Assembly: GCF_009856825.1 (NCBI RefSeq)
Contig: NZ_WVTD01000010.1
Coordinates: forward strand, 62,001-126,000
Direction of reading: 5' to 3'
Source: Novosphingobium silvae
GTDB taxonomy: Bacteria; Pseudomonadota; Alphaproteobacteria; Sphingomonadales; Sphingomonadaceae
Length of the DNA: 64,000 bases
How positions within the stretch are numbered: position 1 is the first letter of the stretch; each line of letters opens with the position of its first letter. Below the pieces are notes generated by a model. It was not told the DNA's origin. It saw only the letters and a program-made list of their open reading frames with translations, and made no database searches. Positions 61,415 through 64,000 of the stretch are shown here, piece by piece. Made by a program: the position numbers and the translations under genes.

Positions 61415-63193
61415 ATGTACGACGACCAGCCCCAGGCCGAGGCCCCGGCGACAGCCACCAGGGGCACGCCCGTTTACAAGCGAATCCTCGACCTGTTCGA
61501 GGCAGAGGGCATCAGGACCCTCTTCGGCATCCCCGATCCTAACTTCGTCCACCTCTTCCTCGAGGCAGAAACGCGCGGGTGGACCGTCGTCTCGCCGCAT
61601 CACGAGGCATCCGCCGGTCACATGGCTGCCGCGGCCGCGCGCATTACCGGCAAGCCGGCACTGTGCATCGGCACGCTGGGTCCGGGCATGGCCAACCTCA
61701 TGCCGGCGATCCAGTGCGCCAAGGTGGAGAACGATCCGATCATCATCATGGGCGGCCAGCGCGCCCGCATCACCGAGCGCCGCGTGCGCCGGGGCCGCAT
61801 CCAGTTCGTCCGCCAGGAGCCGATGATCGAGGATTCGGTGAAGTTCTCCAGTTCCATCGAGTATGCAGACCAGACCGACGAGATCGTGCGCGAAGCCATT
61901 CGCGTTGCGCTGTCGGGCACTCCGGGGCCGGCCTATATTGAGTTCCCGGCGCACATCATCCTCGAGGAACTGGACCTTCCCCCCGTCCTGCCGCCGCACC
62001 TGTATCGCCTGACCATGCAAGGCGCCGACGGCGACCGCGTGGCGGAGGCTGCCGAGATCATCCGCAACGCCAGGAACCCGGTGCTGCTCGTCGGCCACGG
62101 CGTCCACACCTCGAAGTCGGGCGCGGCGGTCCGCGAACTGGCCGAGCTGATGCAGTGCCCGGTGATTCAGACTTCGGGGGGCACCTCGTTCATCGAAGGG
62201 CTGGAGGACCGCACGTTCCCTTACGGCTTTTCAGAAGCCTCGATCGACGCGGTGGTGGAAAGCGACTGCTGCGTGGCTCTGGCCACCGAACTGGGCGAGC
62301 CGAGCCACTACGGTCGCTGGCGCCACTGGGTGGACAACGAAGCCAACCGCAAGTGGATCTACGTCCAGCAGGACCCCACCGCGATCGGCGTCAACCGGCC
62401 GATCGACGTTCCTCTGGTGGGCGACGTGCGCGCCGTTGTGCCCCAGCTTTCGCGCGCGCTGAAGGCGCTTGGCGGACGGCAGGCAGCGCCCTCGCTGTCG
62501 GAATACATCCAGCGTGACGCCCGCCAGCTCGAGGAACTGGCCGAGGATGCGGCATCCAGGCCTGACGGCTCGGCCTCGAAGATGCACACCAGCCAGTTCG
62601 TCACCGAGGCGACCAAGGCGTTCCCCAAGGACGGAATCCTCATCCGCGACGGCGGCGCGACGGTGATCTTCCAGTGGACCTACTCGCAGGCCAAGCCCCG
62701 CGACGTCATCTGGAACCAGAACTACGGCCATATCGGCACCGGCCTGCCTTATGCGACCGGCGCCATGCTGGCCGACCAGGCCGCGACCGGCAGGCAGCGC
62801 CCGGGCATGCTGCTGACTTCGGACAGCTCTTTCCTGTTCCACGTGGGCGAACTCGAAGTCGCGGTGCGCAAGAACCTGCCGCTGGTGATCCTGGTAGGCG
62901 TCGACTTCCAGTGGGGCCTCGAAGTGGGTGTCTACAAGCGCACCTTCGGCCACGGCACCAGGGAAACAGGCGTGCACTGGTCCGACAAGGTCCGCTTTGA
63001 CAAGATCGCGGAGGGCTTCGGCGCCGCCGGCGAGTACGTGGAAAAGGCGGCAGACATCGGTCCCGCAATCGCGCGTGCCTATGCCCGCGGCGGCTGCACC
63101 GTGATCCATGTACCGATCGACCCGGCCGCGAACTCCGAGGAAATGCCCAACTACAACGAGTTCCGCACCTGGTACGCCGAAGGCACGCAGTAA
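61415..63193 (+). CDS. ThDP-dependent enzyme, acetolactate-synthase/oxalyl-CoA-decarboxylase/2-hydroxyacyl-CoA lyase-like
   Basis: The 592-residue protein has three ThDP-enzyme domains: the N-terminal Glu64 in HHEASAGHMAAAAA, a central NAD-like domain (PVLLVGHGVHTSKSGA), and the C-terminal ThDP domain. There the metal site reads TSDSSFLFHVGELE and ILVGVDFQWG, instead of GDG and NN. The Asp is kept, and Asp may replace Asn. Oxalyl-CoA decarboxylase has a similar DS pair. With CaiB before and an aldehyde dehydrogenase after it, a lyase that splits a 2-hydroxyacyl-CoA is plausible. Confidence 0.8.
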   Translation: MYDDQPQAEAPATATRGTPVYKRILDLFEAEGIRTLFGIPDPNFVHLFLEAETRGWTVVSPHHEASAGHMAAAAARITGKPALCIGTLGPGMANLMPAIQCAKVENDPIIIMGGQRARITERRVRRGRIQFVRQEPMIEDSVKFSSSIEYADQTDEIVREAIRVALSGTPGPAYIEFPAHIILEELDLPPVLPPHLYRLTMQGADGDRVAEAAEIIRNARNPVLLVGHGVHTSKSGAAVRELAELMQCPVIQTSGGTSFIEGLEDRTFPYGFSEASIDAVVESDCCVALATELGEPSHYGRWRHWVDNEANRKWIYVQQDPTAIGVNRPIDVPLVGDVRAVVPQLSRALKALGGRQAAPSLSEYIQRDARQLEELAEDAASRPDGSASKMHTSQFVTEATKAFPKDGILIRDGGATVIFQWTYSQAKPRDVIWNQNYGHIGTGLPYATGAMLADQAATGRQRPGMLLTSDSSFLFHVGELEVAVRKNLPLVILVGVDFQWGLEVGVYKRTFGHGTRETGVHWSDKVRFDKIAEGFGAAGEYVEKAADIGPAIARAYARGGCTVIHVPIDPAANSEEMPNYNEFRTWYAEGTQ

Positions 63194-63294
63194 GGAACGC
63201 AATCCCCCCGGCCGGCTGGGGAGAAGGGCCACCTGCAGGTCGGTGGAGAGGCACAGGCGTATTCCCGTCTCGGGGAGGACTTGGGAGAGAGCAC

Positions 63295-64000
63295 ATGCGC
63301 AACTATACGCAGTTCTACATCGATGGCCGCTGGGTGGACCCTGTCTCGCCGAAGACCGCCGACGTCATCAATCCCGCTACCGAGGAAGTCTCGGGGCAAA
63401 TCTCGCTCGGCTCGCCCGCCGACGTCGACAGGGCGGTCGTCGCGGCCCGGCGCGCCTTCCCAGCCTATGGCGAGAGCAGCGTAGGGGAGCGGATCGAGCT
63501 ACTCGAAGCCATCCAGGCCGAGTACCTCCGGCGCGAGGCCCAACTGGGCGAGGCGATCATGGTCGAGATGGGCGCGCCGGCCTCGCTCGCCAACGGCTTC
63601 CACACGATGCTGGGCAAGGGCCACCTCGGCACCGCGATCGAAGTGCTGAAGGACTTCAGGTTCGAGGAACAGCGCGGCCCCACTCTGATCCGCAAGGAAC
63701 CGATCGGCGTGTGCGGTCTCATCACCCCGTGGAACTGGCCCATGAACCAGACTTGCGTAAAGATCTTCCCCGCGCTGGCGGCAGGCTGCACGATGGTCCT
63801 GAAGCCCCCGCAGCTCGCGCCTTACTCGGCCCAGATCCTCGCCGAGATCCTGCACGAGGCGGGCGTTCCCGCAGGCGTCTTCAACATGGTTCAGGGCCAG
63901 GGCTCGGTCATCGGCGCCGCGCTTTCCCGGCACGAGGACGTGGACATGATCTCCTTCACCGGATCGGAAACGGTGGGTGTGCAGATCCAGAAGGACGCCG
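63295..64000 (+). CDS. Aldehyde dehydrogenase family protein (N-terminal 235 residues; runs off the window)
   Basis: The frame is open to the window end with no stop. It has FYIDGRWVDPVSPKTADVIN at the start, the PWNWP motif (LITPWNWPMNQ) near residue 144, LKPPQLAPYSA with the NAD-binding Lys, and ISFTGSETVG near residue 222. The catalytic Cys/Glu region lies outside the window. It follows the ThDP enzyme by 101 bp with GGGAGAG before the ATG, so it should oxidise the aldehyde that such a lyase releases. Confidence 0.9.
   Translation, partial: MRNYTQFYIDGRWVDPVSPKTADVINPATEEVSGQISLGSPADVDRAVVAARRAFPAYGESSVGERIELLEAIQAEYLRREAQLGEAIMVEMGAPASLANGFHTMLGKGHLGTAIEVLKDFRFEEQRGPTLIRKEPIGVCGLITPWNWPMNQTCVKIFPALAAGCTMVLKPPQLAPYSAQILAEILHEAGVPAGVFNMVQGQGSVIGAALSRHEDVDMISFTGSETVGVQIQKDA

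Noticed and set aside
1..64000. CRISPR arrays, insertion sequences, integrase or phage genes
   Set aside because: No regularly spaced repeats, transposase or integrase motifs were seen.

Overview
This high-GC window looks chromosomal and comes from an alphaproteobacterium, most likely Sphingomonadales (Novosphingobium or a close relative). That placement is an inference. It rests on the aa3-type cytochrome oxidase cluster in its alphaproteobacterial order, the argH-lipoprotein-lysA block, the pyrE-pdxJ-acpS-lepB block, and the many CoA-thioester and ring-cleavage catabolic genes. No phage, IS element or CRISPR array was seen. The only stretch with clearly different base composition is a small HEAT-repeat gene near 45 kb.

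Layout. 0-11 kb: cell-surface polysaccharide functions (the start of a KpsE-like export protein, a Wza/KpsD-like outer-membrane lipoprotein, a beta-helix protein, and wecB/wecC for ManNAcA), mixed with tRNA-Gly(CCC), YjbQ, a cytochrome b561/molybdopterin oxidoreductase pair, a CDP-alcohol phosphatidyltransferase, a possible structured RNA and a CHAP protein. 11-14.4 kb: dcd, a DoxX protein, tRNA-Val(UAC) and a diguanylate cyclase. 14.4-20.4 kb: a leftward acyl-CoA catabolic operon (acyl-CoA ligase, two-domain MaoC protein, CaiB transferase, SDR) divergent from an IclR regulator. 20.4-25.7 kb: a biotin-dependent acyl-CoA carboxylase operon (methylcrotonyl-CoA type) with DUF3088 and MaoC genes, divergent from a LysR regulator. 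25.6-32.1 kb: coxB-coxA-ctaB-(55-aa coxF-like)-ctaG-coxC-SURF1, with a good promoter and a terminator hairpin. 32.2-37.7 kb: rightward pyrE-pdxJ-acpS-lepB-AI-2E permease-DUF3089-ruvX. 37.7-41.5 kb: leftward argH-lipoprotein-lysA, followed by a shortened siroheme synthase. 41.5-46.7 kb: TlpA-like thioredoxin, ParD-like/map pair behind a 36-bp perfect palindrome, GAF histidine kinase, HEAT protein and a membrane sulfatase-family protein. 46.8-64 kb: a large catabolic region (Rieske oxygenase, MFS transporter, EthD protein, SMP-30-like protein, SDR, Baeyer-Villiger monooxygenase, enoyl-CoA hydratase, CoA-transferase, CitE-like lyase, acyl-CoA dehydrogenase, CaiB transferase, ThDP enzyme, and an aldehyde dehydrogenase cut by the window end).

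How it fits together. The last region reads as a pathway that hydroxylates and opens a cyclic ketone or alcohol (Rieske, SDR, BVMO) and shortens the acids as CoA esters. CaiB, the ThDP enzyme and ALDH could form a 2-hydroxyacyl-CoA lyase (alpha-oxidation) step. No regulator gene lies in it, but two copies of a palindrome (TCAACA-N4-TGTTGA type) precede the BVMO and ThDP genes. The most unusual signals are these shared operators, the palindrome before the ParD-like/map pair, and an ORF-poor 0.5-kb stretch at 6.4-6.9 kb with a near-consensus promoter and a predicted RNA pseudoknot.
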